64,000 bases of DNA from Siphonodentalium dalli (GCA_032622095.1 CP136061.1:172801107-172865106); one strand, 5' to 3'. Positions 1 to 12,175 are shown, numbered from the stretch's first letter. Numbers and translations: made by a program. The notes: generated by a model not told the origin, from the sequence alone.

Positions 1-502
1 TTGCCGACATTGCCGTGGGGATGCCCGTTCCTACACGCGTTTTCGATTCTATGAAGTACCCACATATATACACACATATTAATAGTAGATTGGCAGATTC
101 CAGTAGCTTTATAACGGTATATCTGGGGAGAAATCTGATGCTATATTCGTGATTATCTGGGATGATTTCGGTATATACCGAAGGTATATACTGTAAAAAC
201 AAAGCGCGCCATCCGTGCTCGCAGGGAATAAATTTCGAGTGATAACGTTTGCGTTCCCGTATAACTATGCAGATGCTAATAACGTTGAATGGGAAACAGA
301 CGCTCTTTATAGAGATGCGTCAAAAACAAACGCTCATTAAATAATGACTTGATTAACCCACGCCGTGCCTTTGCGGTGATTTGAGATTGGAGAACGGGTG
401 CTCTGAGCTTCTCTAAACCGCGACCACGGTCGTGTCGGTGAGATTTGACACTTACATAGGAAGTTTGAGCTCAATCTGTACACGCGTTTTGGATTCTATG
501 AA

Positions 503-539
<37 letters not shown>

Positions 540-565
540 CGAAGTCTCAAAATATATAGTATAGA
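1..565 (-). mobile_element. Helitron-like copy, truncated by window edge
   Basis: The 5' end on the minus strand is at 565. It is followed by an AC/GT microsatellite at about 508-532 and the conserved internal block with the cacgcgttttggattctatg segment. The first 60 bases repeat sequence found again at about 3797-3860, so the left part is itself a junction between copies. The 3' end is outside the window. Confidence 0.6.
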
Positions 566-1915
566 CTAGCAGGTTAGCCCGCCACTGGCGGCATTCGTCC
601 CATGGCTTTGTTTCAGAAACATGACATTTTTGTAATTATTTTGTTTTTATTTATTTTTGTTTTTTATTTTTGAATATGAATTTAATGTTTTTTAAATTTA
701 ATATATTTTGTTTCTGAATTGTTTTTTTATTTTAATTAATTTGTTTGTTTCTGGTGGAAAAATTTACCCGTAGAAATCCCCCCTTCCTAGGAACGACATA
801 CAACGCATTCTTTGTTTCGTGAAATCTCTCTACGATTACATTGCATTGAATTTAAAACAAACGCTTCCCGTCGGGAAATCTGTCTGCATAATATTTTGAG
901 TCTGCCGTACCCGTCGTAATGTCGTGAAATCTCTCTGCATAATAGATAACATTGCATTGAATCTGTTGTTGGCATTCAGGGCTTCGGGTCATTGTTGTTG
1001 GCATCACGGCTCCCCGAAAACTCTCACATTGCCGAAAACGTGTATTCAGTAATATCGTTGTTGTTGATATTTACGGCTTGGGGGCTATTTTCTTATTTAG
1101 CAAGTTTGAGCTCAATCGGTTCGAGTGCGCGAAGCTGGCGTCGCACGGGCTCGGCGACCCGATAAAATTTGTACCCGGCGCAAGATACATTCACATAGCA
1201 AATTTGATACAGGTCTGCGCATGCGCGAAGCTTGTGTCGCACGGGCTCAGCGTCCCGATAAAATTCGTACCCGGGGCAAGATACATTCACATACCAAATT
1301 TCAAGTCGATAGCTCCACCGGTTTCCGAGATCTCGTCTGCGCATGCGCGAAGCTGGCGTCGCACGGACTCGGCGACCCGATAAAATTTGTATCCGGGGCA
1401 AGATACATTCACATAGCAAATTTCAAGTCGATAGCTCCACCCGTTTGCGAGATAACGCATTCTTTGTTTTTCAATGAGTTAATTCATGGTACCCGTCCTC
1501 CCCGTCCTAAACTTCAGAGCGGACAGTCAATTAATCCCGTCGTGAAATCCCTCTGCATAATATTTCGAGCTCTTGGATCAATTCTGCCTTTTTAGTTGCA
1601 TTTCGTCCGCATCCGTATTTCGGACGCATGGGGTCAGTCGTTTAGCCACGTCCATTGGAATCCGCATCGGACGCATGGGGTATCGTTTAGCCACGTCCAT
1701 TGCAATAAAGAGCGTTAATTGTCAAAACCTCTGTATAAGGTATAGATAAAGAGCGTTATTGCCTTAACCCCCGCCGTGCCTTTGCAGTGATTTGGGAGTG
1801 GATAAAGGGTGCTCAGAGCTTCTCGAAAACACGACTACGGCGGTGTCGGTGGGATTTTACACTTACATACGAAATTTGATCTCAATATGTACACGCGTTT
1901 TGGATTCTATGAAGT

Positions 1916-1948
<33 letters not shown>

Positions 1949-1978
1949 CGAAGTCTCAAAATATATAGTATAGATAGA
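566..1978 (-). mobile_element. Helitron-like copy, 1413 bp
   Basis: The 3' end is CTAG at 566-569 with the hairpin gcccgccactggcggc just inside. The 5' end is at 1978 with an AC-repeat at 1914-1940. It contains an AT-rich block (610-760), a block with cttcctaggaacga near 785, and about 2.7 units of the 122-bp core repeat at 1124-1444. The segment 1410-1978 is the inverted counterpart of 27062-27626. Confidence 0.7.
1124..1444 (-). repeat. 122-bp core tandem repeat, left array copy A
   Basis: Units are anchored by GCGCATGCGC at 1217 and 1339, exactly 122 bp apart, with a partial unit on the left. Each unit contains agatacattcacata and gacccgataaaattt. The same unit recurs at 4528-5026, 24270-25429 and 30233-30477. 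Confidence 0.85.
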
Positions 1979-3199
1979 CTAGCAGGTTAGCCCGCCACTG
2001 GCGGCATTCGTCCCATGGCTTTGTTTCAGAAACATGACATTTTTGTAATTATTTTGTTTTTATTTATTTTTGTTTTTTATTTTTGAATATGAATTTAATG
2101 TTTTTTAAATTTAATATATTTTGTTTCTGAATTGTTTTTTTTATTGTTAATTTTTTTTAATTTTATATTGTTTTAATTAAATTGTAAATTGTTTTTTTAT
2201 TGTTAATTTTTTTTAATTTTAAATTGTTTTAATTAAATTGTAAATTGTTTTAATTAATTTTTTTGTTTCTGGCGGAAAAATTTACCCGTAGAAATCCCCC
2301 CTTCCTAGGAACGAGAGACAACGCATTCTTTGTTTCGTGAAATCTCTCTACGATAACATTGCATTGAATTTAAAACAAACGCTTCCCGTCAGGAAATCTG
2401 TCTGCATAATATTTTGAGTCTGCCGTACCCGTCGTAATGTCGTGAAATCTCTCTGCATAATAGATATAACATTGCATTGAATCTGTTGTTGGCATTCAGG
2501 GCTTCGGGTCGTTGTTGTTGGCATCACGGCTCCCCGAAAACTCTCACATTGCCGAAAACGTGTATTTAGTAATATCGTTGTTGTTGATATTTACGGCTTG
2601 GGGGCTATTTTCTTATTTAGCAAGTTTGAGCTCAATCGGTTCGAGTCTATAAAGGACACACTCATATATATGACACTTCCCGTGGGTTGCAAGTTTGAGC
2701 TCAATCGGCATTCCCTGGAATTTCCCGTAGATTGGCAGATTCCAGTAGCTTTATAACGGTATATCTGGGGAGAAATCTGATGCTATATTCGTGATTATCT
2801 GGGATGATTTCGGTATATAACTATATACTGTAAAAACAAAGCGCGCCATCAGTGCTCGCAGGGTTGGTCAGAAACAAATGTTTTTTAAATTTAATGTATG
2901 TTCCGTATATCTCTCTGCAGATGCAAATAACGTTGAATGGCAAACAGACCCTTTTCATAGAGATGCGTCAAAAACAAACGCTCATTAAATAATCACTTGA
3001 TTAACCCACGCCGTGCCTTTGCAGTGATTTGAGATTGGAGAACGGGTGCTCTGAGCTTCTCTAAACCGCGACCACGGTCGTGTCGGTGGGATTTTACATT
3101 TAGATGGGAAGTTTGAACTCAATCGAGCGAAACGTTTTCGATTCTATGAAGTACATACATACACACATATATACGAAGTCTCAAAATATATAGTATAGA
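1979..3199 (-). mobile_element. Helitron-like copy, 1221 bp, without 122-bp core
   Basis: The 3' CTAG is at 1979-1982 with the same GCC/GGC hairpin as the previous copy; the 5' end is at 3199. It lacks the 122-bp core but carries an AT-rich spacer (2030-2270). Much of it is the inverted match of 22810-23936 in the right array, so that pair represents one subfamily. Confidence 0.7.
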
Positions 3200-4462
3200 C
3201 TAGCAGGTTAGCCCGCCACTGGCGGCATTCGTCCCATGGCTTTGTTCGAAAAAGCAATTGCAACAGGTTCCGAGACACTTGTGCTGCATTTGCAGCAAAT
3301 TTCGGCAATAGTCAGAAATATGACAATTTTAATTGAATTTTTTGTTTTTCAATGAGTTAATTATTTTGTTTTTCAATGAGTTAATTGTGCCTTTTTAATT
3401 TTTTAATTGAATTTTTTGTTTTTCAATTTTACCCGATTTTTTTTTGTTTTTCAATGAACCCGTCCATTGCACTTCCCGTATTTAGCAAGTTTGAGCTCAA
3501 TCGGTTCGAGTCTATAAAGGACACACACATATATATGACACTTCCCGTAGGTAGCAAGTTTGAGCTCAATCGGCATTCCCTGGAATTTCCCAGTCAATAT
3601 TTAGCAAGTTTGAGCTCAATTGGTTCGAGTCTATAAAGGACACACTCATATATATATGACACTTCCCGTAGGTAGCAAGTTTGAGCTCAATCGGCATTCC
3701 CTGGAATTTCCCAGTCACCAACGCGGCGTAATTTTGGTACATATTTAGAGACCATTGTCCATCGGCTGTCATGTGTAGTAAAGATGTCTTATAAGCCGAC
3801 ATTGCCGTGGGGATGCCCGTTCCTACACGCGTTTTCGATTCTATGAAGTACCCACATATATACACACATACATACATATATATATATATATACGGAAGTC
3901 TCAAATTATATAGTAGATTGGCAGATTCCAGTAGCTTTATAACGGTATATCTGGGGAGAAATCTGATGCTATATTCGTGATTACAAATTTCGAGCGATAA
4001 CGTTTGCGTAAATACGAAATTGTGAGTGTTGGTTTGTAACCGGGATTTCTGAGAAGCATTATGCCTATAACTACCCCCCCTAAGCCCTGACCTAAGTGTC
4101 ATACATACTATAACAATGATGTTGTAAGAGCTCCAATAAATCTCCCCGCATAGGCAAGCAATCAATGTTCCCGTATAACTATGCAGATGCTAATAACGTT
4201 GAATGGGAAACAGACGCTCTTTATAGAGATGCGTCAAAAACAAACGCTCATTAAATAATCACTTGATTAACCCACGCCGTGCCTTTGCAGTGATTTGAGA
4301 TTGGAGAACGGGTGCTCTGAGCTTCTCTAAACCGCGACCACGGTCGTGTCGGTGGGATTTGACACTTACATAGGAAGTTTGAGCTCAATATGTACACGCG
4401 TTTTGGATTCTATGAAGTACACACACACGGAAGTCTCAAAATATATAGTATAGATAGATAGA
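3200..4462 (-). mobile_element. Helitron-like copy with internal 119-bp duplication and nested junction
   Basis: The 3' end is at 3200 and the 5' end at 4462. A block beginning tttagcaagtttgagctc is duplicated at 3481 and 3600 (119-bp period). An incomplete 5' terminus (tctcaaattatatagta) lies near 3916, indicating an older truncated junction within the copy. A long minus-strand open frame across 3566-4165 is made only of these repeats and is not a gene. Confidence 0.6.
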
Positions 4463-4819
4463 CTAGCCGATTTATTCAAAAACCAAATTTCAAGTCGATA
4501 GCTCCACCCGTTTCCGAGATCTGGTCTGCGCATGCGCGAAGCTTGCGTCGCACGGGCTCGGCGACCCGACAAAAATTGTATCCGGGGCAAGATACATTCA
4601 CATAGCAAATTTCAAGTCGATAGCTTCACCCGTTTCCGAGATCTCGTCTGCGCATGCGCAAAGCGGGCGCCGCACAGTCTCGCCAATACGACAATGACGA
4701 CCGCCTGGTCAAACTACACACACATACCAAGTTTCGTCCCGATCGGTTGAGAATCGTAGATTTGTATAAATGACATACATACATACAGACAGACAGAGGT
4801 CTTCAAAATATATAGGAGA
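4463..4819 (-). mobile_element. Short Helitron-like copy, terminal hairpin deleted
   Basis: The 3' CTAG is at 4463-4466, but the hairpin expected next (gcccgacgttgtccgggc, intact in the neighbour at about 4830) is missing. The body is 122-bp core (GCGCATGCGC at 4528 and 4650, 122 apart). The 5' end at 4819 is the TCTCC-type terminus with a GTCT/GTAT microsatellite. Confidence 0.65.
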
Positions 4820-5195
4820 CTAGCCGATGAGCCCGACGTTGTCCGGGATATTCAAAAACCAAGTTTCAAGTCGATAGCTCCACCCGTTTCCGAGATCTGG
4901 TCTGCGCATGCGCGAAGCTGGCGTTGCACGGGCTCGGCGACCCGATAAAATTCGTGTCCGGGGCAAGATACATTCACATACCAAATTTCAAGTCGATAAC
5001 TCCACCCGTTTCCGAGATCTCGTCTGCGCATGTGCTGCACGGGCGTCGCACAGGCTCGCCAATACGACAACGACGACCGCCTGGTCAAACTACACACACG
5101 TACCAAGTTTCGTCCCGATCGGTCGAGAATCGCAGATTTGTATAAATGACAGACAAACAGACAAACAGACAGAGGTCTTCAAAATATATATGAGA
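4820..5195 (-). mobile_element. Short Helitron-like copy, complete ends
   Basis: The 3' CTAG at 4820-4823, hairpin gcccgacgttgtccggg, 122-bp core (anchors at 4904 and 5026) and GTCT-type microsatellite lead to a 5' TCTCATATATATTTTG end at 5195. The base outside is A on the minus strand, so this marks the outer boundary of the array. Confidence 0.7.
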
Positions 5196-5640
5196 TAACA
5201 TGTTTGGAACAAGAAGAGCTACAAGAAACTATTTTATTCAAAATTGAATTTTCTATATGCATTTATTTCATGCAGTTTCGATGAATTAGAGGGACACCTT
5301 AAAAATTTTTTTTAAGTTTGCAATCAGTCAGTTTCCACAGTTCATCTGCACTAATTTGCTTTAACTTCCACCTTTCACCTTTTTTTGCTATTTTCAAACA
5401 AATCTGGATCCCAGTCATCCAAGGAGCCCCATGCAAAATATAAATAATAGGTCACCGACCACGTGTCCCCCGAAAAGGTGGCTTTTTAGTAAAGATAACT
5501 TTTTTTTAACTCTATAAAAATTCATCGGACCGTGACCAAATTCAAACTTGGCCTTTGTCTTCTGAAATTTGAGCCACGTACCAAATATCAAGAGATTCAG
5601 TTGAATTTAAAAACAATCAGATAACTAAAAGTAAAATTAC
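5196..5640. other. Intergenic/intronic sequence without recognised feature
   Basis: AT-rich sequence with no reading frame of note. From about 5500 it begins to resemble the nnccataactctgccaaaa repeat that follows. Confidence 0.5.
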
Positions 5641-6000
5641 CATGCAGAAACAAAATAATTGGCAAAATTTAAGTGGACAAGGACCATAACTCTGCCAAAA
5701 ATGGGCAGACAAAGCCCAAATTTGAACTTGACCTGTATCTTCATGTGGTTAATCCACATACCAAATTTTAAAAACAATCAGATTACAAAAACTAAAGTTA
5801 TCATCTGGAAACCAAAATAATCAGCAAATTCTAAGTCGACATAACCATAACTCTGGCAAAAATGGGCAGACTGAAAACATATTCGAAATTGACCTGTATT
5901 TGGAGCTGATAACCTGACATACCAAATTTGGTTCTGATCACACAAACTAAAGTTATCATCTGGAAACCTCAAAACGACAAAATTCTAAGTCAATGAGAGG
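5640..6000. repeat. Degenerate tandem repeat, about 175-bp unit
   Basis: At least two diverged units contain ccataactctgscaaaaat, gggcagac, ttgacctgtat, accaaatttkg and aaagttatcatctggaaac. The unit is related to those at 20230, 31740 and 37490. Confidence 0.65.
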
Positions 6001-6900
6001 GTCAATAACACTGTAGCTCAACTTCGAAAGGGAATAATTTCATCTGTTACAGTCAATGGAGTGATTAGGAATGCGGAATGTTGAAATATCTAAGTAATAC
6101 TAAATTATCAACATGAAGATATATATATAAAATAAAATCCAAGATGGCTGCTGGTGGCTATGCATGTTTTCCAATAAATATCAAAAACCTTTGATAGCTC
6201 TCATCGAGTAGATCAATATCAAGATATAATATAATATGAAGTTTGGTGATGATCGGATGAGGGAAGTGGACTGTAGGGTGTGCCAAAGCATTGAGTCATG
6301 CAAAGATTTAAATCCAAGATGGCTGCCAGCAGCCATGTTTTATGACCGAATGACCTGAATGACTCATTCCCATCTGCATGTCAATATTAACATCCATGAC
6401 AAATTTCATGATGATCAGACGAATTGTTAGGCTTGTAGCCTGTGCTAATGGATTGAATTTTTAAATCCAAGATGGCCACTGTTTTTTACCGAATGACCCC
6501 AAAATGATTTGTTTCCCATCTACATGTCAACAGCCATGACTAATTTCATAATAATTTGACCGAAGGTACGACATAGAAGCCCGAGCCAAAGGATTTAGTC
6601 ATGCAAAGAGTAAAGTCCAAGATATCTGCCAGTGGCCATGTTTGATGGCCGAATGACCCAAAAATGACTTGTTCCCATCTGCATGTCAATGTTAAAATCG
6701 ATGATAAATTTCTTGATTATCAGACGAACAGTTTGGCCTGTAGCCTGTGCTAATGGATTGAATTTTGAAATCCAAGGTGGCCATGTTTTTTTGCCTAATG
6801 ACCCCAAAATTACTCGTTTCCCATCTACATGTCAACAGCCATGACAAATTTCATAATGATCCGGCCAAAGGTATGACCTGTAGCCCATGCTAAAGGAAAT
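6000..6900. repeat. Tandem repeat family 'ccaagatggctgcc', about 155-165-bp unit
   Basis: It opens with gtcaataacactgtagctca, followed by several units containing aaatccaagatggctgcc, ccatgttttatggccgaatg, cccatctacatgtcaa and tgacaaatttcatgatgatc. The same family occurs at 33314-34603, at 62793-64000 and as a fragment at 52727-52862. Confidence 0.75.
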
Positions 6901-8230
6901 TGTACAAAGTAAAGTCGAGCCAAAAACTTTACAAAGTAAAACTGAGTTAAAAAGGGGCCATAACTCCAGCAAAAATAGGCAGACGAACCCATATTCGAAT
7001 TTGACCTGTGTATTAAACAAAACTTTTCGGGGGACAACTAAATAAGCCTTATGGTTCTTGAGAGAAGATGAGAGAAGATGTTTCAAGAATTTCTATTTAA
7101 AGGATGGAGTTATGTTCCTAGCTCCTCCCCTATTTCAACTGTTGGCCCATTCAATTTGAATCCCAGTCACACAGGGACCATCCACACCAAATATGACACT
7201 ATTTTTTTAGATTATGTTAAGAATTTTGACAAATCAAAGAGCTGACATATAAATGCAATGGTGTCTTGTGAAAAATACCATATGAACAAGACAATGAGAA
7301 AGATAGCTGTTTTAAATTCACAATGGCCTGTTTCAACATACCTTGCTCTTCCAGTGATTACACTTTGTGCCCAGGGTTGCAGTATCTCGCAGAATGAATT
7401 TCTGTCAAAAAAACCTGACTGCCACTCATTTCGCTTCTCTGAAATTTAAATAATTTTGGGAGGAGTTAGTTGAATCGATAAAGTGTGGAATTCCCCATTA
7501 GTAACACCATTCAATTCTGGAAGTTTTTATTTACAGCAAACGAAAATTGACAAAATGGAATTTTCCAAATTGTTTGTTATATTTTGAATAAATTATGTCT
7601 TTTAATTGTTGATCCACTGGCACTGTTCACAAACAAAATTACAACATGTTTTACTTAATAGACCATTTTGACATACAGACAAAAATAGAAAACATTTTTA
7701 TCAGATAATTTCGGCAACGAAAAAAACAAAATATTTGATTCGATACCTTTTCAAAATTTGTTCAAGAGCTATTTATTCAAAATTTGATTCGATCAAAGGC
7801 CCACTATTTGCAGGGCCTATCCAATACACAATCTTATCTGATGATCCATGCAGGAATTAAAAGCTGAAATGTTCGTACGGAGATATAATTCCCCAGGGCA
7901 ATGCTATCTCCATAGAAAGCACAACTGAATCAGATGATCATTGCCCAAGTTGAAATGTTCTTTCAGACATAATATTGACACATTTCCAAGTCAAACAAGG
8001 GTGTTAACTCAGGACGGTCAGAGACTTCGGCTATATGCCCGACAACTCCTATCGGGATTGATGGCATTATTGACTACAGTCCGGTCGGCAAACTATCATT
8101 TTTGGCTCTAGTATCTGATATCATGAGAAACACTACTAATGCCAAACTATCGGACTTCAGTCAGGGTACATTGGGTACTAGTCAGCTGACACACCACAGC
8201 CATGGCAGTAATAGTCAACTGCTTCCTCTT
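6900..8230. other. One more tandem-type unit, then no recognised feature
   Basis: 6940-7030 holds one copy of the ggccataactcc/cccatattcgaatt unit. From 7040 to 8230 I see no convincing gene, only short chance frames. Confidence 0.45.
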
Positions 8231-8231
8231 C

Positions 8232-8417
8232 TCATTGCATTTGCAGATACGTTCTAGAAATATCGGTCCCACATGTAAGATGTGTTTTGTATTCACATGT
8301 TTTGCAAACTACCACATGTCGATTTCTTCTAATAGTTTTCGCACACTTTGTACACCGTTCAACCAAGGAGTCGCGCTGTGACCTGGGCATTGTGAAGGTA
8401 TGATGGGTTGGTATCAA
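8232..8417 (-). pseudogene. Retroelement-type ORF fragment with PHD/C1-like zinc finger
   Basis: A 61-residue frame contains CTKCAKTIRRN followed by CKTCEYKTHLTC, giving the spacing C-x2-C, C-x2-C-x4-H-x2-C, then an IS...Y tail. This zinc-binding pattern with an 'IRRN' stretch is common in ORFs of animal non-LTR retrotransposons. There is no RT next to it, so it is a fragment at most. It could also be a lone exon of a host PHD/C1 protein, but no supporting splice sites stand out. Confidence 0.4.
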
Positions 8418-8508
8418 AATCGTGGATATATACCTTGGATTAGTTTATTATCACCTCGGTCAGCAACGAAAGCCCAAAGCATTGGTGATTATCCGAGGTG
8501 CAAACGTT

Positions 8509-8650
8509 AAGATAATAAAGTGGCCGCTCTTCCATGTCCTGGATCGAGAGCATGAGTGAGTGCGTGTATTATGTCTTTTCTCTTTTGTTATTCTTTGTTC
8601 ACAATAAAAAAAAAAAAAAAAAAGACAAAAAAAAAAGATAATAAAGTGGC
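8509..8650 (+). mobile_element. Short poly(A)-tailed retrocopy flanked by a 16-bp target duplication
   Basis: AAGATAATAAAGTGGC occurs perfectly at 8509-8524 and 8635-8650. Between them is about 110 bp ending in acaataaa followed by an A-run interrupted once (8604-8634). A long target duplication plus AATAAA plus poly(A) is the signature of LINE-mediated retroposition. The source transcript is not recognisable; it is probably the last ~75 bp of an mRNA or a truncated element. Confidence 0.7.
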
Positions 8651-8929
8651 ATCCGTATATGGGACGTAACAAACACCTATCACCAAATATAAATAACACC
8701 AATGGTCACAGGTGTCAATGATAATATTACCAGGTCATGATTACTGAACGCATCACTTCCATGTTTATACTATATAACGCATGCATTTGTGAGTATTATG
8801 AAATATTAAGCCCCATATGATCCTTATACCCAAGGCATCAACACTCAAGTATACTTTAAGTAATATAAACATCCGCAAAGTTATACAAATATTTAGATTT
8901 TATTAAACATGAAAGCTGATAAAACCAAG

Positions 8930-9055
8930 GTGGCTTTTTGACAAAAATTCGGTGGGGTTTTCACCCAAAAAAATGTGGCGTTTTGCCCAAAAATGTGGCG
9001 TTCTGACCAAATGAAAATGTGGCATTCTGAGAGTGTGGCGTTTTGACTAGTCCCT
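8930..9055. repeat. Short degenerate tandem repeat 'aaaatgtggcgttttgac'
   Basis: About six imperfect copies of a roughly 18-22-bp unit (tgtggcgttctgaccaaa and variants). The open frame on the minus strand is a product of the repeat. Confidence 0.6.
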
Positions 9056-9552
9056 TTCTGGGTTCTTAATCTCATTTTGCTAACTTAGTTTTTTGAAACC
9101 AAAATAAATTGCAAATTTCGCAACCTGTGGGTTTCAATGCAGCTCTATACCATACTTTTACATTGGGAAATCTCATCTTAAAGACCAGACTGATATATAG
9201 ATGGAGATTGACCAATTAAAATGTCAAACATTCGAGGAGTGTAATGAATTTGGGCGCCTGGAATATGTGTGCCCAAACTGGTACATCGGTACTAAAAACA
9301 TCCTATATAGTCCTGGGCTTCAGAAAAATGTTATAGCTCTTATTTAGGTCAACCCAAGATCCATATAAATATTGGTGATAATCAGATGATGGATGTGGCC
9401 TGTTGAGTGCATAAACGGATGAGGATATTAATTATTCTAGTCTGTGCATACTCTACATTAGTCACAATAACTACATTAATAACCATAAAACATTTTATTT
9501 TGTATCTGAATTTTACACAGACTATCCCTTACCGCTTAGCATTAAAATAATT

Positions 9553-9615
9553 AGAAACGAGAGGCCGATCACGATAGGCAGATGTTAACCCAACCATTGG
9601 CGATAAAAATTTAAT
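9553..9615 (+). repeat. Isolated 5' fragment of a tandem-core element
   Basis: aaacgagaggccgatcacga and the following bases match the left end of the element inserted in the LINE at 37296, and a fragment at 53519. No core follows here. Confidence 0.55.
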
Positions 9616-10108
9616 ATGATCGGATAAATGAGAGTTTTTGTGTTGAATTATAGAGTATACTGTTATGTACTATTATAGACAAATGTACATAACACAAATT
9701 ATTGGAATTTATGGGTCACTGGCATTTATATAAGAGAATGCACTGGTACAGGATCTGTAATGCTCAACTGCCACAGCCAGCAAGCTCGAGGGTTAAATGT
9801 GTAGGTGTGACCTGGACATGGAATACTTGGGTTAAGAGAGTCCAATTTAAGTTTACAATAATAATGTGTCCTAGTATACAGATAAGCAACCTCACCACTG
9901 ACCCATTAATATCAATTATATAGCAGAGCTGTCAAAAAATCACAGGAATTGTTTATGTTGAACACTGACCTCTCTATTAAACCAATAACAACAAGAGATG
10001 GACTGTCGTCCGGTGCATACCCCCTCGTGGCATACCGCCTCGTGTGGGCATATCTATAACTTATGAGGGCTATACTCAGACAGATGGACCCAAACACCAG
10101 AATTTTCA

Positions 10109-11052
10109 TATAAACAAAGATGAGTAACTATAGAACAATAAAAACAAAACAAACATTTGAATGTGCCATTAAAAGTCCTCATAGTGGTGAACATCCATAC
10201 AAAATTTCATTGAGATCCAAGCATTACTGTTCAAGTTATGAGCTGAACAGACATTGGATGGACCAAACAACCAACATTTCCAGATAAACAAAGATGAATA
10301 ACTCTAGAATGGAAAAGCAGAACAGAACAATGGAACCCTCTATTGAATGTCCTCATAGTGGTGAACATCCATACCAAATTTCATTGAGATCCCAGCACAA
10401 CTGTTGAAGTTACGATATGAAGAGACACCAGACGGACCAAAAACCCAACATTTCCAGATAAACAAAGATGTATAACTCTAGAATGGAAAATCCGAACAAA
10501 ACAATGGAACCCACTTTTAATGTCCTCATAGTAGTGAACATCCAGACCAAATTTCATTGAGATCCCAGCATTACTGTTGAAGTTACGACATGAACAGACA
10601 CCAGACGGACCAAAAAGTCAACATTTCCAGATAAACAAAGATGAATAACTCCAAAATGGAAAATCCGAACAAAACGATGGAACCCTCTTTTTAATGTCCT
10701 CATAGTAGTGAACATCCATACCAAATTTCATTGAGATCCCAGCACAACTGTTGAAGTTATGACATGAACAGACACCAGACAGACCAAAAATCCAACATTT
10801 CAAGATAAACAAAGATGAATAACTCTAGAATGGAAAATCCGAACAAAACGATGTAACCCTCTATTGAACGCCCTCATAGTAATGAACAGCCATACAAAAT
10901 TTCATTGAGATCCGAGCACTACTGTTCAAGTTATGACATGAACAGACATCGGACAGGCGTACAGACAGACGGACGCACAGACACACACACGGACGGACGG
11001 ACGGACAGGTGCAAAACAGTATACCCCCTTTTTTTTGTAAAAGGGGGTATAA
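10109..11052 (+). mobile_element. Tandem-core element: five 173-bp units, (ACGG)n and terminal hairpin
   Basis: The anchor ataaacaaagatgaataact recurs at about 10109, 10282, 10456, 10629 and 10803, a period of 173-174 bp. The array is followed by an ACGG/ACAC microsatellite (10965-11012) and then a strong hairpin, tatacccccttt...aaagggggtata, at 11021-11052. Tandem core, microsatellite and terminal hairpin are the pearl-like plan seen repeatedly in this window. No protein is encoded. Confidence 0.75.
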
Positions 11053-11395
11053 TTATAATGATATCAGACCATCTGAAGATATAACTCTGCAGCACAGATG
11101 TCCAAGTCTACTGTTAATATCATGTGATGTTTATTGTTGAATCTTTATTTTAAAAAAGATACCATAGCCTTCTTTATCAGATTATTTGCACATTGGCATA
11201 AGAGACATCAGAAAATAATATAGCCTTATCAATAGCTAAGTAGTCCAAAGGCAATTGGTGAATTGGATTTAATGTTGCTCCAAACAGATTTACCAGTACA
11301 TAACACAAGATTTTGGACCGATTTAATCAAATTTGGTGTGGTGATTCGGGGTACCCTTGGCAGAGTTATAATGGTGTTAGTTTTTCAATTTTTTT

Positions 11396-11723
11396 TGTAT
11401 ATCCCCAGCAACAAGGGAGAGATAAGGGAACAAAGTATTGCGATAAGGACTACCTATATTTTGAAAAATAGTTCTCATAAAGTTTACAAAAAATAGGTAG
11501 CCAAAAATGATATAATTACAGTGGGTCCGAAAACGCCTCCAACAATAGGCAGGGACCCATAACACTATGTAAAATGTAAGAAAAATATAAAACATATGTA
11601 AATATATCTAAAACAAACAATCTGAGCACTAACACTGTGCGAAGACCTTAAAACAGATATCACAGTATTAAAGATTCTCAGATCAAGCAAGGAGAGGAGG
11701 AGACAGGGGAGGATGGTGGGATA
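11396..11723 (-). repeat. B2 terminal repeat of the Ngaro-type element
   Basis: Shares tatatccccagcaacaagg, the run through agggaacaaagtattgc, and tataattacagtgggtccg with B1. It carries about 65 extra bases between these two blocks compared with B1, so the two B copies differ by an indel. The outer end is at about 11396. Confidence 0.7.
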
Positions 11724-12092
11724 AAATTAATCTGAGAATGAAGTACTCACAAGTTATTGTTGTCTTCGTGCGCGATCAAAAATATAGTTCCAATTTAATA
11801 CCTTGAGCTCTTGTGGAAAAACCGAGAACAAGAGCAAGGCATCTAAATTAAAATCATGGCGATTATAGTTAGAAAGTAGATTTGATATTAAATTCTGATA
11901 AGAGAAAAGTGCTAATTGTATTGCACAACAATGAGAAATTCTTACCGCGCATTTAGTGCAACGGCTTAAAATCTCGCCACTTCTCGTGAGACTTAAGCGA
12001 GCCTTAGAAAGACGCACGAGATTTGAAAACGGTAAAAGCAGGGATGTTGCTGCCGATATAAAACCCTTGGATCTCATAGACCCAATGGTAAT
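11724..12092 (-). repeat. A2 internal repeat of the Ngaro-type element
   Basis: Nearly identical to A1 (18476-18857), from aaattaatctgagaatgaag to gacccaatggtaat. A1 has a 13-bp insertion and a few substitutions relative to A2. The short reading frames on either strand are repeat shadows. Confidence 0.85.
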
Positions 12093-12175
12093 TTATATCC
12101 CCAGCAACAAGGGAGAGATAAGGGAACAAAGTATTGCAAAAATAATATAATTACAGTGGGTCCGAAAACGCCAAG
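12093..12175 (-). repeat. B1 repeat of the Ngaro-type element
   Basis: Shares tatatccccagcaacaagg through gtgggtccgaaaacgcc with B2, with a deletion (or no insertion) after aaagtattgc. It abuts A2 exactly, as expected for split direct repeats. Confidence 0.75.

Larger units (their letters stand above)
1..5195 (-). mobile_element. Head-to-tail array of Helitron-like non-autonomous elements (left array)
   Basis: At least five copies plus one cut by the window edge lie head to tail, all reading leftward. On the minus strand each copy starts TCTATACTATATATTTTG or TCTCMTATATATTTTG, followed by a GT- or GTCT-type microsatellite. Each ends with a GC-rich hairpin, seven bases, then CTAG. Junctions (CTAG of one copy against TCT of the next) fall at 565/566, 1978/1979, 3199/3200, 4462/4463 and 4819/4820. 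The outer 5' end at 5195 is preceded on the minus strand by A, as expected for A|T Helitron insertion. No Rep/helicase ORF is present, so these are non-autonomous. Known for Helitrons: 5' TC, 3' hairpin plus CTRR, no target duplication. Inference: Helitron-like; bivalve pearl/HINE elements are the closest described style. Open reading frames here are repeat shadows. Confidence 0.75.

Noticed and set aside
3566-4165. A 199-residue minus-strand frame
   Set aside because: It crosses Helitron-like repeat blocks and a TA microsatellite (YIYIYMYVCVYI); no domain.
10109-10980. CRISPR-like regularly spaced repeats
   Set aside because: Units are 173 bp with no unique spacers, in an animal intron; an ordinary tandem repeat.
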